Assembly: GCF_023078275.1 (NCBI RefSeq)
Contig: NC_062977.1
Location: forward strand, 8,453,118 to 8,517,117
From: Leguminivora glycinivorella
Lineage: Eukaryota; Arthropoda; Insecta; Lepidoptera; Tortricidae
Length of the DNA: 64,000 nucleotides
Reading direction: 5' to 3'
Positions 1-11,150 of this stretch are shown here, piece by piece. Position 1 is the stretch's first letter. Every line of letters starts with the position of its first letter. Made by a program: the position numbers and the translations under genes. The notes under the pieces are model-generated. The model made no database searches, had not been told where the DNA came from, and saw nothing but the letters and a program-made list of their open reading frames with translations.

Positions 1-142
1 GTAATTGTATACTTATGTGTATTGAATATGGAAAGGTCGAGAAAACCATGTTTTTTTTATGAGAAAATCATCTTTGTTCACCCTCCTTGACATACTTATC
101 TATATAGTACGTATTACCTATTTACATCTAGACGTTTATAAT

Positions 143-400
143 GACGACCGGTCTGGCTCAGTCGGTAGTAACCCTGCCTGCTAAGGCGCGGTCCTGTGTT
201 CGAACGAATGATGTAAGGGCATTTATTTGCGTGATGAGCACAGATATTTATTCCTGAATCATGGATGTTTTCTATGTATATAAGTATGTATTTAATTTAT
301 CTATCTAAGTATGTATATCGTCGCTTCGCACCCATAGAACCAGCTTTGCTTAGTTTGGGGCTAAGTTGATATATGTAAGGTGTCCCCAATATTAAAATAT
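143..400 (+). mobile_element. tRNA-derived SINE, full length but decayed
   Basis: The head starts GACGACCGGTCTGG (A-box region of a tRNA-like promoter). A conserved body follows (GTGATGAGCACAGATAT, then ATGGATGTTTTCTATG), and the tail ends near GTAAGGTGTCCCCAATATT. The B-box area around 198-215 is damaged by substitutions and a small insertion compared with the copies at 26.7 and 57.4 kb, so RNA polymerase III activity is unlikely. The same family occurs at 16898, 26720 (minus) and 57354. Confidence 0.85.
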
Positions 401-1470
401 ATATATATAATGGTGTCGATAATGCCAGTATGCCCACTATGCCCACACCCAGCCTACGCAATGACTAAATTGATAAAGCTCTAGCTAAGTCATAACATAA
501 TTATAACATGTAGTACCTAATTGATTTGCTTTGGTCACCGCGAATGATCTAAGCCTAGATTAATAGTGCTTTTAACTCGTATTATGAATGACGATATATC
601 ATGTGTAGGTGATCAATAGGCTATATTATTTATTGTGTAGGTAATAGGTATGACTCAGCTGGTCTGAGAGTCAATACTTCACAAAGAATATTTTCCTCGG
701 GCACCTTTTCAGTAGCAACCCGTTACCATCGGTGCTATGCTTCGTGAACCCTTAAGATCATTGGTTATTAACAAATTACATATCCGCGAGGAAATTTCGC
801 CATTTATATTACCTAGTTTGTCCACATATTGTTTATTTAATTTACACCTTTGAAGAATGCCGTACTTAAGTACCAAATCAGTCATAAAAAATCCCTCATC
901 AAGTAAATCATTATTGCATAATAAAAACAAGATAACTCAACGGAAACATACGCGAAGACGTGCAATTATCCAAGCGTGAACCAAGCGTGACGCGCGGGAC
1001 ACGGGGGCGGGGGGACAATTAACTAATATGGCGGATTAGAAGGAAAGGGGGCGGCGCTTCTCCATACAAACATGACCCTCATTTTCCTCTCTAGATATTT
1101 GCATTATGGAAAATATTAATTTACTATCCACGGTGCTACTTTATTCCACTAATGCACCACTGTGCGAAACACAATGATACCCGCTTTGTATTTTAATATG
1201 CCTTCGGCCCTATATGAATTGAAAACGTCGCAAATACACGTTTGAAAAGATTTCCGTAACCCTCTCTTCGGTCAATTTTTCAATTATCGCCTCTGGTTTT
1301 GAACTTCTTCCTATTCTGCATTTGTCACTACACGTACTAGTTATATGGATCATAGCTATGCCCCTACGTCCACTTTTATCAATTTGTCGATTATTATAAA
1401 AATTTAATAATTGTTTTCCTGTAATTATTAAAACTTTTATAATAAATAAAAAATCTACTAAAAGTAGGAG
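401..1470. other. No gene recognised; intergenic
   Basis: Short open frames here have no recognisable protein signature. A GC-richer patch at about 960-1075 (several GGGGG runs, GGGGGCGG) stands out from the AT-rich surroundings. An octamer-like ATTTGCAT lies at 1097-1104. No repeat was identified. Confidence 0.4.
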
Positions 1471-1477
1471 GCATACC

Positions 1478-1598
1478 TGGGGGCCGATTTTTGAGTCTTA
1501 CTGTCACTAAAATACCGGTCTATAACGGTGAATTGCCTATTATTTTCAGTGACAATTTTCTGAATTCGAACGCCGTGAGACTCAAAAATCGGCCCCCT
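1478..1598. mobile_element. Small foldback MITE
   Basis: Terminal inverted repeats GGGGGCCGATTTTTGAGTCT and its complement bound a ~121-bp AT-rich element. The 69-aa open frame inside is only the hairpin read through. Confidence 0.75.
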
Positions 1599-1615
1599 GT
1601 GGTCAAAAAGCATCT

Positions 1616-1817
1616 AATGAGGAGGCACGCTGACATTTTATCCCGCCAGGCGGCGCCTGTGCAAGTGTCTAGGCATGTCGCTGTCATTCAATATGTGTGA
1701 GAGAGAAAACAAATACGATCTTCTCTCTTTTCACGCTCTGAAATTCTTTGTCTGTGCAATGGACTAATAGGGTGGCACCATCTGTAACGTCATAACCTTT
1801 GATTGTGCCTCCTCATT
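1616..1817. mobile_element. MITE with GAGGAGGCAC inverted ends
   Basis: TAATGAGGAGGCAC at the left end is matched inverted by GTGCCTCCTCATT at the right end, about 200 bp apart, with no coding content. A related GTAGGAGGC sequence also sits just left of the previous MITE, so the two insertions may have interacted. Confidence 0.55.
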
Positions 1818-1879
1818 GTATCCAAATATTTACAATAATGTTAATGTCGCAGGAAAATGACGATAATGTGACATTCTGC

Positions 1880-1960
1880 AGGCCATAGGTTACGGTGATC
1901 GCTTTCCATCAGGCGGACCGTATGCTTGTTTGCCACCGACGTAGTATTAAAAAAAAAAGA
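1880..1960 (+). mobile_element. LINE/SINE 3' tail fragment with poly-A
   Basis: The block GGTTACGGTGATCGCTTTCC, then CATCAGGCGGACCGTATGC, then TTGCCACCGACGTAGTATT ends in a run of A. The same 3' terminal module occurs at 3921 (minus), 15785, 25740 and 36024, so it is the 3' end of an abundant retrotransposon. Confidence 0.7.
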
Positions 1961-2669
1961 TAACGTTTGTACGATTTTTCTTTTCCTTTTCCTCTTAATT
2001 AGCGGATATCATTTTATTACTACATATTTTACTTTTATCGTTATTCATTAGGCCGTAAGCCATGTATAGCTTACGTGCGTGCATATATAATTAATTACTG
2101 AATTAGCTAATATGGCAGATTTATTGGCGGATATCGTTTTATTGTTTTCATCGTTATTCATCATAGCGTAAACTATTTTTAATGCTCCTTTCTCTGAATT
2201 CCCATGCAGCAAACGTAGTTTCAATCTCATTTTAAAACTACGTGTAGGATTCTGATTACATTGTGCAACATGGGGCGTAAGTGAAATATTGGAAATAAGA
2301 GTATAGATAAATTTACGATTTAAAGACTAGTCTGCAAAACTAGTAGTGACTAATTGCACAATGTTTTTCATGACACTTGTAACTTGCTTGTAACAAAAGA
2401 TTAGATATTATGGTAATTACCTACTAGCAATTTCATCTCCCTCTGAAAAAAGCTTTTTCTGTAACTCCCGCTAAGCATGCGTCTGCGCACTTAGGTACTT
2501 CATTATTTTTGTATTCCGCAGGTACATTATGCTTAACCATCTCGCTCAATGGAAGAAGATCCTGAACTGAACGCCCCATGGCTTTCATTGAATTCACGCC
2601 AAACTATTTTAGTGACAAGATTTGCTTGTCCGTCTATCACTATAGTGAATGACAGTGTAGGAGTCACAC

Positions 2670-3150
2670 ACTCTATTAGGCTACTTGACCCTTTTTTAAA
2701 ATCTATTTTATATTATTTATTACTGTCGATATCTCCGAGAACTAACGATTTTCAATTTTTTTTTAAGTCTATTTTATATTATTTAAAAAATACTACCATA
2801 TTTTATTACGACTTGAAAACCACAAAAAACATTTATAAAGTTTACTTTAACTTAATTAGGCAAAAAGTGTGTGCATAATTATAATAAATATAAATATAGC
2901 TGACATATTGTATAATTGAAATCTTAATTGTTGCTAATATTTAATGTGTATTTAGTATTTAATAATAACTTAATTCTTACATATTTTTTTCTTTTAATGC
3001 ATGATAATGACAATATTTATATAAACTTAGTATTTAAGATGTTTTTTGCAATGCCCTGACTGGGTATCATGTACCTCCTACTTTACGAATAACATCTATG
3101 TATTGTAATGTACCTGATAATGCAAATAAATGAAACTGAAACTGAAAAAC
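2670..3150 (+). mobile_element. 3' end of a non-LTR retrotransposon
   Basis: A long AT-rich stretch without good coding potential ends in AATAAATG followed by tandem GAAACT units at about 3132-3150, the kind of short tandem 3' tail that insect LINEs carry. The upstream 109-aa open frame (2549-2878) is AT-rich and may include eroded C-terminal reverse transcriptase sequence; I cannot identify it. Confidence 0.45.
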
Positions 3151-3920
3151 ATCATTAGTCATGTTAATCTATAGATTGTCTGCGCATGACGTAAATCGAA
3201 TTGAGCACAAAATTTTCTATTTAAGTTATGTTATGAGGCATAAAGTTCATCATGTCCGTGATTGACTCGGAACGAAGTTAAGTTAGGTTCTATGGCGTCA
3301 CTACTCGTCTGAAAGTTAAAATAAATAATAGGTACAATACGTAGCCACCATACACTTTTAATACCCAAAATCTATAAAAATTGGTTTCTTATGTTAAATA
3401 CTACAAGGAAACAATCATTTCTTGTGCCAAATTCGATAAGAGTCTAGAAGCCTATTGACTGACAGAGTGTGGCACTAACATCCATAGAGTATATTGAATT
3501 GCTAACATCCACGGTAAATTTTGGCCAGCCATTATTTCTTGTGGCTCTAACACACTGTGGCGTGTCGAAGTCGGGTGCTTATTTAGACGGATTCTCATCA
3601 GTACAATTCTTCGGTAATTTCGCAACATAAAGGCTGCTTTCAAAGGTACCAAGATACGCAAATAGGCAATGTAACTGCAGGTGTTTGAGGCTAACAAGCG
3701 GCGTGCATGGTAACATTGCACGCTCTTCAGTGCGGAAATCAGAGAAATGGAAGAATATGGCAATACAATTGTGGGTACCTAAGCAGCGATTCCTACCTAC
3801 TTATGATTTGTTGAGTATGGATTACCTACTTAATCTCATTTTCTACCACTGGATTCGAGAAGGTGTCTTATTGTTTAGGTATTTTGTATTTTATGCTTAT
3901 AAACTTAAAACTTATAATTA

Positions 3921-4207
3921 GTTTTTTTTTAATACTACGTCGGTTGCAAACAAGCATACGGTCCGCCTGATGGAAAGGTGGTCACCGTCACCTACTGATG
4001 TGCCGACGGAAAGTTTCCAAAATTCTGAAATTTTCACATAGGAAAACTTCGGTAACTTTCCATACTTTGTATGGATGGAAACTTTCCATTTCATATATTT
4101 AAATTCCCTTTATTTTTCGAGAAAGTTTCGTGAATTTTTCAAGAAATTTAAGATTTTTTTGGATAGTTTCCGCAACTTTCACATCACTACCGTCACCTAT
4201 GGATTTA
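3921..4207 (-). mobile_element. LINE/SINE 3' tail interrupted by a 194-bp insertion
   Basis: On the minus strand this is the same 3' module as at 1880-1960. Its poly-A lies at 3921-3931. It is split by the repeat at 3995-4188, and part of the module is duplicated at the junction. Confidence 0.65.
3995..4188. mobile_element. 194-bp repeat with TGATGTG ends and an 11-bp target duplication
   Basis: The repeat begins CTGATGTGCCGACGG and ends TTTCACATCACT. ACCGTCACCTA occurs directly on both sides (3984-3994 and 4189-4199). The second copy at 16066-16261 has the same ends and a similar flanking duplication. The element contains many GGAAACTTTCC-like palindromic motifs and no open frame. Confidence 0.75.
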
Positions 4208-4345
4208 GTAGGTATTAATTAGGAAGAAACCTTGTGACAATCTTTATGAGGGGCCGAGGACTGATAAAAACGGACTGCGATACAACTGCTACTTCAAACG
4301 GAACTGCACGACGATAGTAAACTGTTTCTGTTCCGCCCGCCCGCG

Positions 4346-4445
4346 GGGTGGCGGGTGGTCTAGTGGTAAAGACGTTAGCCGAATAGCCGCGTAAGCTGAA
4401 GATCCGGGTTCGATTCCCGGCTCAGCCACCAGTGGGCCTTGCCGT
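4346..4445 (+). mobile_element. tRNA-derived SINE head (not a functional tRNA)
   Basis: A TGGTCTAGTGGTAAAGACG A-box region and a perfect T-arm CCGGG-TTCGATT-CCCGG followed by an acceptor-like CTCAGCCACCA give it a tRNA look. The 5' acceptor half would have to pair with CTCAGCC and does not, and genomic CCA is atypical for a eukaryotic tRNA gene. I read it as a SINE head with a T-rich unrelated body, not a tRNA. Confidence 0.65.
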
Positions 4446-5418
4446 TTTTTCTTTCGTGTATGATATCTATTTCAATTTATAATCTACTTACGAGTACATA
4501 CAAGAAAGCAATGAAAACATAGCATGATAAAACTACTCTTACGGATCAACACTTGCATCCCGACTACACTTATTTACCTACATACTTTTTAAAGTGTCTG
4601 TCGTGTCGAAACCATCGCATTTTCCACACTCCACTTGCTATTGCCAAAGATTCTTCTAATTATGATTAGATACTTCCTTTCCTTTTACGAACGGCGGGAA
4701 ACTAATGTATGTCAGATATTGGAGCTTTCACAACAATCTCACTAGCTATCATGGCATAATTAGATTATAAGTAGGCATAGCAGTCCTTCAAAACCCCTCA
4801 ATTTGGTGGCATTGAAGAAACCTACTTAGCAATACACCTGCATTATATTTAGTCCTCTCTCATGCCAATTTCCCGATTAGGCAGCCCGATTCCAAAAACT
4901 GATTATGTATTTATTTCTCTGCAATTTGTATTTTTAAATCTGTAGATTCGTTGCTGAATCAGACATGATTGTTGCAAAATTAAGTCAAATTACGTGGTGG
5001 GTCTAATTTTATTAGCGATTTGAGTTAATGTTCGTCATTACGATCAGGATCGTCGGGAGGCTAAAACTTTAAAACAATGCTGGTGTTATAGGATATTTAT
5101 TATTTAAATCGTGGTATGAGACGGTACGAGAGATAAGTATAGACGAGAGCGGTTGGTAATTCGGTAATCAGTGGTTGCAAGTTCATGGCGGACAAGGTCG
5201 TGGTCCAACGAGATAATTTGGATTAAGCACCGGCGTCTTGCTGGCGGGCCATCAATAGTTCATCGTCACATTGACCCAATTCCAAGAGACGGAGGTGCTA
5301 GCGGATTTCATGTGAAGATTGGGAATAAGGGTTGTTGCTTTTAGGGAATTGTTGATTTACCCTATAATATAAGATAAATATTTAAAATATATATCTTTAT
5401 CCAAATTTCCTTATTAAA
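4446..5418. other. No gene recognised
   Basis: AT-rich sequence without a convincing open frame or matched repeat. Confidence 0.35.
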
Positions 5419-5435
5419 ACTCTGTTAAATTAGAA

Positions 5436-5714
5436 CAAACAAACGAACCCCGGCTCGTACCAATGAGTTTTTCGGAACTTATGTGCGAAATGTCATTTGA
5501 TATTTGCCAGTCGCTTTTCGATGAACGAAAATATCGTGAGGAAACCGGAGTAATCCCAATAAGGCCTAGTTACCCTCCGGGTTGGAAGGTCAGTTGGGCA
5601 GTTGCTTTCGTGAAACTAGTGCCTACGCCAAATCTTGTGATTAGTTGTCAAAGCGGACCCCAGGCTCCCATGAGCCGTGGCAAATGCCGGGATGACGCAA
5701 GGAGGAGGATGATG
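5436..5714 (+). mobile_element. Retroposed 279-bp LINE/SINE-like insertion with a 17-bp target duplication
   Basis: ACTCTGTTAAATTAGAA occurs at 5419-5435 and again at 5715-5731, bracketing the insert exactly. The insert ends with CCAGGCTCCCATGAGCCGTG and then GATGATG-type repeats, a common lepidopteran retroelement 3' end. The 88-aa open frame at 5463-5729 lies almost wholly inside the insert and is not evidence of a host gene. The near-perfect duplication implies a fairly recent insertion by target-primed reverse transcription. Confidence 0.85.
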
Positions 5715-5731
5715 ACTCTGTTAAATTAGAA

Positions 5732-6515
5732 GTATAGATGTCGTATACAATCTGTTGAAAATACCAACTTGTTTGTCTTGTAAGAAAACGCACATAACGG
5801 TCTTTCGAGAACATCTAAAGAATTTGTAAGTAGATTACGTAGGTACTGTGTATTTAAGCAACCCCTATACAAAGAGGGCTAACACCTCAATTTTATAACG
5901 TCTTTTTGAATGTCGAATTTAAGAAGAATGTGTCACGTGCTGTCGCCGAAATCTAGAAGGCGGAGTTCCTCAGACTACAATGAGGATCCTGGGGTGCCTA
6001 AGGATTCCTAATTCCAGGGTGTGGGTTCCGTATCCGGGGCCTGCTGGTTGGCAAATTGCTGAAGAAAGGGTCCCGCCGGCAGCCATTGTAGACCGATTGC
6101 AGTGACAAAACATTGTTAACATCGTGTAGCCGATCAACTCTTTTGTATCGTTGCGCACTCCTTAATTATGTGGAACAATGAAAGGGTCATATTTTCTATT
6201 TAATTTACAGAGGTAATATACAGCATGATGTTTTTAGAAAATCGTGGAATATTTTGTTGGCTCTCAATATCTTTGAAAGTTGATACATCAATGTCATGAA
6301 TTTTCTGGGTACCTATACCTACCTACTTACTATTAACCTATTTGATAGTTTAGTGTTAATGTGTGTAGTGTGTAGTAAGAGAAAAGTAATATAATTATAA
6401 TTGGTTCCTTTATATTCCACGGTTCTTCTTTTTCTCCACATAGGTACTCTACTAATTGAGTAAGTAGGTACCTAATTAGAATAATTGACCTCAAAACAAA
6501 CTTGACCACAAAACG
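5732..6515. other. No gene recognised
   Basis: Mostly AT-rich. A GC-richer patch at about 5985-6100 has no recognised product on either strand. Confidence 0.35.
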
Positions 6516-6520
6516 GGTTA

Positions 6521-6640
6521 GTGCGTTTTCACATTATCCGATCCGATATCGGATGTCGGACCGATAACCCATACATTACAGGCGCCATCTTGGATTTTTT
6601 TCTATTGAAATCCTTCCGAAATCCGATATCGGATCGGATC
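6521..6640. mobile_element. MITE of the CCGATCCGATATCGG family
   Basis: Starts GTGCGTTTTCACATTATCCG, then palindromic CCGATATCGGAT blocks near both ends. An inverted relative lies at 9018-9136. Confidence 0.75.
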
Positions 6641-6683
6641 CATCTAGGCCACCGTAGCTTTTTCTATATGGTTCTTAGATACG

Positions 6684-7462
6684 TTTTTAGGGTTCCGTAC
6701 CATAAAGGTACAAATTGGAACCCATATGGTGCTGCTCTGTCCGTCTGTCACATTACTAAATATCTGGAGAACTACTTATGCTATCGATATGAAATTTGGA
6801 ATAGTTATGAACATTGTTAACCTCTACAAATTGAAGGTATTATTTTTTAAATTAATGAATATTAATTACAGAAAATGGCCAAAATGAAAGGGGTACAAAC
6901 TGTGAATGTCAAGTTACTAGGTCAAATGGGGCATCGTTAGAAAGAGCTCAAATTGTACATATCAAAACTTTTTTTTTATATGTTTTTTGTAGTGGAAAAA
7001 AAAGAATTGTAAAGGAAAATGTAAAAAAAAATACCGCCCCCCCCCCTATCTCCGAAGATTACCAACTAATTACAGGAAAAATAAAATTATGTCCGTAATT
7101 TGGAAACTTTTTTTTTTAGAAAAAAAACTTCAGATTTTAACTTTCAATTTAATCACTCTTGTGGATGTATATCGTTATCGTTCTTCAAATTAATACAAGA
7201 GTTTACGTAAAACAAAACTCTTTCAAATAAAGTGAAAACTGTCGAAATCGGTTAACGTTACAAATAATTATCCCTGAAAAACCAACATACTACACAGGTC
7301 GCGCAAATTAGTTAGCGAATTCACCGAGAGATGGCGCTACACCTATACTTCTAGTCAAGTCTTTAAAGTTACTTGAGAAAAATGATTATTTTAACAATTG
7401 AAAGTTTGTACGGATACGGAAGCCTCGGTGGGCGAGGCCGACTCGCACTTGGCCGGTTTTTT
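6684..7462 (-). mobile_element. Long non-coding repeat ending in CCGGCCAAGTGCGAGTCGG
   Basis: Read on the minus strand, the element begins AAAACCGGCCAAGTGCGAGT and ends near GTACGGAACCCT. It is the inverted relative of 44529-45503. No coding sequence. Homopolymer-rich middle (runs of A and C near 7010-7050). Confidence 0.8.
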
Positions 7463-7958
7463 CTTAGACTGTAGTAGCTGTCTATACGGAGTTACATAAT
7501 GTCTTTGATTATAAGTAAATGCTTTTTTATATGCCTAAAAAAGTAAACTTCAACTATTTTGTACTACTTATAAAAAAATATATCAGGTACAATTTTTACA
7601 GGTACTTGCCGTACCTGGGCAAAACATGTCTAAGTGGCGCACCCTATACCAAGAGCGCATGTGGTGGCGCGCGAGTGCAGCTCTATTGTTCCCCATGAGC
7701 AGATTACTATAATCAAGGCGTCCGTAATGTGGTAAATGATAAGGTGTGCTCTAGTGCTCAAAACATATGCTTTGGGCTCATTCGTTCCACCAGGGCACCC
7801 CGGTTTGAGCGCTTTGTTTAAACAACCCTTAAATCGAGGTCCCAACGGCTTGTAGCAAGTAAAGTTTGGCCAGACAAATATTTCGCTGACAGGATTGAAC
7901 TATAACTACACACACATTATTGTACTTACATCTTAGATCTTGCGAGTAGGTACATTTT
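7463..7958. other. No gene recognised
   Basis: The open frame at 7630-7845 (minus) has no recognisable domain. No repeat was matched. Confidence 0.35.
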
Positions 7959-8215
7959 TAACCCCCGCCCCGACGCAAAAACGACGGGATGTTATAAGTT
8001 TGACATGTCTGTTTGTCTGTCCATTTGTCTGTCTGTCTTTGTGTGTCTGTCTGTGACATCGTAGCTCCCGAATGAACCAAATGTGATTTAGCTTTTTTTG
8101 TTTAAAAGCTTAATTAGTCGAGAGTGTTCTTAGCCATGTTTCATGAATCGGTCCACTATGTCAGGAGTTTTTTTTAAATTTTAATTTTGTGGTTAGGTTT
8201 TGTGGTTTCTAAGAA
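7957..8215 (+). mobile_element. Repeat with a TCTG microsatellite, copy 1
   Basis: The consensus starts TTAACCCCCGACGCAAAAACGA, passes through a (CTGT)n-type tract, and then reads CATCGTAGCTCCCGAA and CCATGTTTCATGAA, ending near TTTTGTGGTTAGG. Other copies: 10898, 11637 and 52040-53140 (minus). Confidence 0.8.
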
Positions 8216-8239
8216 ATTCGAATATGTAATTTTCTAGTT

Positions 8240-8350
8240 GACGGTATACGTTAGTGACTTAAAGGGATAAGCTCGCCTTTGTACATTACCATTATAATTA
8301 TTCACTGTACTTGTAATTTTTTCTGGGCAATAAAGTGTTTACTACTACTA
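8240..8350 (+). mobile_element. LINE 3' terminus with TACTAC tail
   Basis: AAGGGATAAGCTCGCCTTTG is followed by GGGCAATAAAGTGTTTACTA and ACTACTACTTC, a polyadenylation-like motif then a short tandem tail. This is the layout of a non-LTR retrotransposon 3' end. Confidence 0.6.
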
Positions 8351-8354
8351 CTTC

Positions 8355-9015
8355 TACTTAGTAGCTACAGGGCGCGGATGATTCATGCCAACTGATTTAA
8401 ATCCGGATGCCTTAGCGTATTGTATACATACCAATTATCAGCAAAGCAAAGGCCAAACCCACGCTAACCATAATGCGAACCGTCTCTAATCAAACCTAAT
8501 TAGAACCACTAGTAATTCTGATCGCTCGCGGGCTTCCTAGTACTTACTGTATGTGCACATGGTATCTATAGTCTACATAGATCGCGCGGATCAATCGGGG
8601 ATCTGCTCATTATGCATCCACGAGCAGACGCGGCCTGTCATTACGCCAAATGGAGGCAAATTGTGCACATCTAACGCACTACCGCCGCTTCATGCGACTG
8701 GTAAAAGCGTGAACTGCAATCGTTTCAGCTACAAAGTATATGCTAATGTCGGTACGCGGCGCGGTGTAATGTTTCGGCACTTTCTAACGCACTGGCGAAA
8801 CCGTGTATTGAAATTGTATGAGCCATGAATTGAGGTTTAAATATCACTTTCGGCCCGGTTTCACTGCTGAAACAGAAGATTTTTACCATCTAGCTCGGGC
8901 AGCATCCAAAAAGAACTTATCTAATGAATGACTTTATGTATTCGTTTATTCTTTCAATTTATTTATAATTATAAGGATACCTACGTAGGTACTATTCTGT
9001 AGGTATCTACGTAGG
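8355..9015. other. No gene recognised
   Basis: The sequence is comparatively GC-balanced and contains no matched repeat over about 8360-8880. The 91-aa open frame at 8553-8828 has no recognised motif. It could be conserved non-coding DNA, but I cannot test that here. Confidence 0.35.
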
Positions 9016-9017
9016 TA

Positions 9018-9136
9018 CTCCGATCCGATATCGAATGTCGGAAGGATTTCAAAGGCAAAAATCAAAGATGACGGCTTAAATGTATGGGATATCGGTCCTA
9101 CACCCGGTATCGGATCGGATAATGTGAAAACGCACT
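9018..9136. mobile_element. MITE of the CCGATCCGATATCGG family, inverted copy
   Basis: Ends GGATCGGATAATGTGAAAACGC, the complement of the start of the 6521 copy. Confidence 0.75.
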
Positions 9137-9289
9137 TAAGCAGGTACCTCGAAACATTATGACATTGGATCTCAAAGTAGCTACATTAAATAGGTACAGA
9201 AATAACTGTATTTTCCTAATTGGCCTAATTTAACTCATGTTTAGTTTTAAGCGCGTTTTCAATAACTTGTAGGGCGTAGGGGGTTGTAG

Positions 9290-9445
9290 GGCGTAGGTAG
9301 TGGAAGAAACGGGAGAGGAAAACTGAAGAAAAGGTGGATGGACTGTGTGAGACATGCTATGGAACGAAAATAAGTAAATGATGAGATGACGAGTGATAGA
9401 GATATGTGGAAGAGGAAGACATGCTGCGCCGACCCCAAGTGACTA
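9290..9445 (+). mobile_element. C-terminal coding remnant of a LINE reverse transcriptase
   Basis: The plus strand reads GRGKLKKRWMDCVRHAM, then DMWKRKTCCADPK before a stop. The KKRWMDCV...W(K)KKTCCADP pattern is the characteristic C-terminus of a family of insect LINE polyproteins. An in-frame stop near the middle shows it is dead. Only the last ~50 codons are present. Confidence 0.6.
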
Positions 9446-10072
9446 TAAGAAAAATACCAGGGGTCTCCGCACTAGGCTACGCCTGTATCGCGGGGAACCA
9501 GTTACAGTTAAGGTTACAGAGCTAGTTACATGATCCAGTCTTAATAATAATATTTACAAACTTATAATAGAGTACCTACACGTAAATAACTAAGAGGTAA
9601 CTGTGGTGACTGGGATAAGGCGAATTTAATTTAGTCGTGACCTTTGGTGATTTTTTGTGTGCCCCTTCATATAAATAAGTACCCAATCCCCACATATTAG
9701 GACCTCGCATGATTTATGCACAAACTCAACATAGATATTTAGATATTGCTTAGTACAAAGAGGTAATTTGCAGAAAAATACCTAGCGCATATGTTTCAAG
9801 GATTTCATGTTAATGAAGAGTGAAGACATACCTACGCTCGTGGTATGTAGGTGAAGGAAGACACACATCAGTTGGCATTCATAAGAACGCGAACGTCATT
9901 AGAATTGTCGTGAGTCTGTAATTTGAAGTAATTTGCGTAATAACCACAACCCTTGAACACTTTGCGCGGGTGCCTTTGTAAGTGAGTCCCAATTATCTAC
10001 ATACTTCATAGGTTTTATGAAATGGTAGAATAGGCAATGTGTATAGGTACTAGGGCTTCTTTAATTCACAGA

Positions 10073-10250
10073 ATATCATCATCATCATCATGTCAGCCCT
10101 TTATCGCCCACTGCTGAGCATAGGCCTCTCTTCTAGTACGCCATGTATCCCGGTCCTGAGCTAGTCTCATCCAGTTGTGACCCGCAACCTTGCGGATGTC
10201 GTCCACCCAACGAGCTAACGGATGCCAAGCGCTTCTTACGTCTGTAAGCG
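10073..10250 (-). mobile_element. RTE-like LINE, C-terminal end and ATG-repeat tail
   Basis: The minus strand encodes RWVDDIRKVAGHNWMRLAQD, then W(R)TRREAYAQQWAIKG and a stop at 10093. A very short 3' end follows, made of tandem ATG units (TGATGATGATGAT). RWVDDI...W.R.AQDR..W...EAY.QQW is the usual end of RTE-type endonuclease-reverse transcriptases. 5' truncated: upstream (above ~10250) a different repeat begins. Confidence 0.75.
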
Positions 10251-10495
10251 GCCACCACAGAATATATAATAGTACAAGTACAGAAAGCTCACTCTTTTGA
10301 TCTTCACAAAATGCCGCCATTCTAAATTCTTACCTAAATTAACAAACGGATCGCACGCGAGCTGCTGACATTGAATTCTATTGCGCCGCGCGAAGGTCGT
10401 CACCACCGAATGGGCCTCGAACTCGCGGCCCCCGGCATGTACTTGTAGCGCGGCGATAGAATCACGGAGTGAGCCGCCCCTGTTTAATTATAAAA
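10250..10495. mobile_element. ~240-bp repeat shared with 50 kb
   Basis: Its inverted relative lies at 50207-50460. The ends CAGAAAGCTCACTC and GAGTGAGCCGCCCCTG form terminal inverted repeats. The core is CG-rich (GCCGCGCGAAGGTCGTC, CTCGCGGCCCCCGGC). A partial related edge, CACAGAATATAATAATAGTA, occurs at 16731. Confidence 0.7.
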
Positions 10496-10599
10496 TACAA
10501 GATATTTTCTACGGAATTCTCTTATAAATCCTCAGGAACCAAAACCATTAGTAATTAATTAAATTCTCGCTCTTAAGCCTGACCAGAAATAACGTAACG

Positions 10600-10725
10600 T
10601 TATAACAATGCGTTGCCATGGTTACAGAGCCAAACAATGCGTTTTAATTTTTTCGATACTACGCGCGTGCGCGGGGAGCCGGCGGGGGCTGGCTTTGGGG
10701 AATAGACTTTTATGTAGAGTTTTAA
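10600..10725. mobile_element. Repeat shared with 32.3 kb (GCGTTGCCATGGTTAC)
   Basis: GCGTTGCCATGGTTACAGAG, GCGCGTGCGCGGGG and GGCTTTGGGGAATAGAC occur in the opposite order and orientation at 32275-32385. Confidence 0.7.
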
Positions 10726-10897
10726 AAATCTATGAACGACTCTGTGAATGATGTAAATGGTGAATACAAAATGTAAAGGATAAAATAAAAAGTACCAAAT
10801 ATCTCGAAAACCATGACATTTTAATTTAGGTAAAATTCACTTAAGCAATATGATAAGTATAGCTGATGACTGATTAAATGTCCTATCACCCCTTTTT

Positions 10898-11150
10898 TTA
10901 ACCCCCGACGCAAAAACGACGGGGTGTTATAAGTTTGACGTGTCTGTCTGTCTGTCTGTCTGTTTGTTTGTCTGTCTGTGTGTGTGTCTGTCTGTGGCAT
11001 CGTAGCTCCCGAACGGATGAACCGATTTAGATTTAGTTTTTTTTGTCTGAAAGCTAAGTTAGTCGGGAGTTTTCTTAGCCATGTTTCATGAAAATCGGTC
11101 TACTATGTCGCAGTCGGAAGTTTTTCAAAATTTTAATTTTGTGGTTAGGT
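10898..11150 (+). mobile_element. Repeat with a TCTG microsatellite, copy 2
   Basis: Same consensus as 7957-8215. The (CTGT)n tract lies at about 10940-10990. Confidence 0.85.

Noticed and set aside
4349..4440. A tRNA gene with encoded CCA
   Set aside because: The T-arm is perfect, but the 5' acceptor half does not pair with CTCAGCC, and eukaryotic tRNA genes do not encode CCA. A SINE head is the better reading.
5463..5729. 88-codon protein
   Set aside because: It lies almost wholly within a retroposed insert bounded by a 17-bp duplication and matches a non-coding retroelement end.
10935..10995. TCTG microsatellite as an independent feature
   Set aside because: The same tract occurs in each copy of the dispersed repeat (7957, 10898, 11637, 53040), so it is part of that element.
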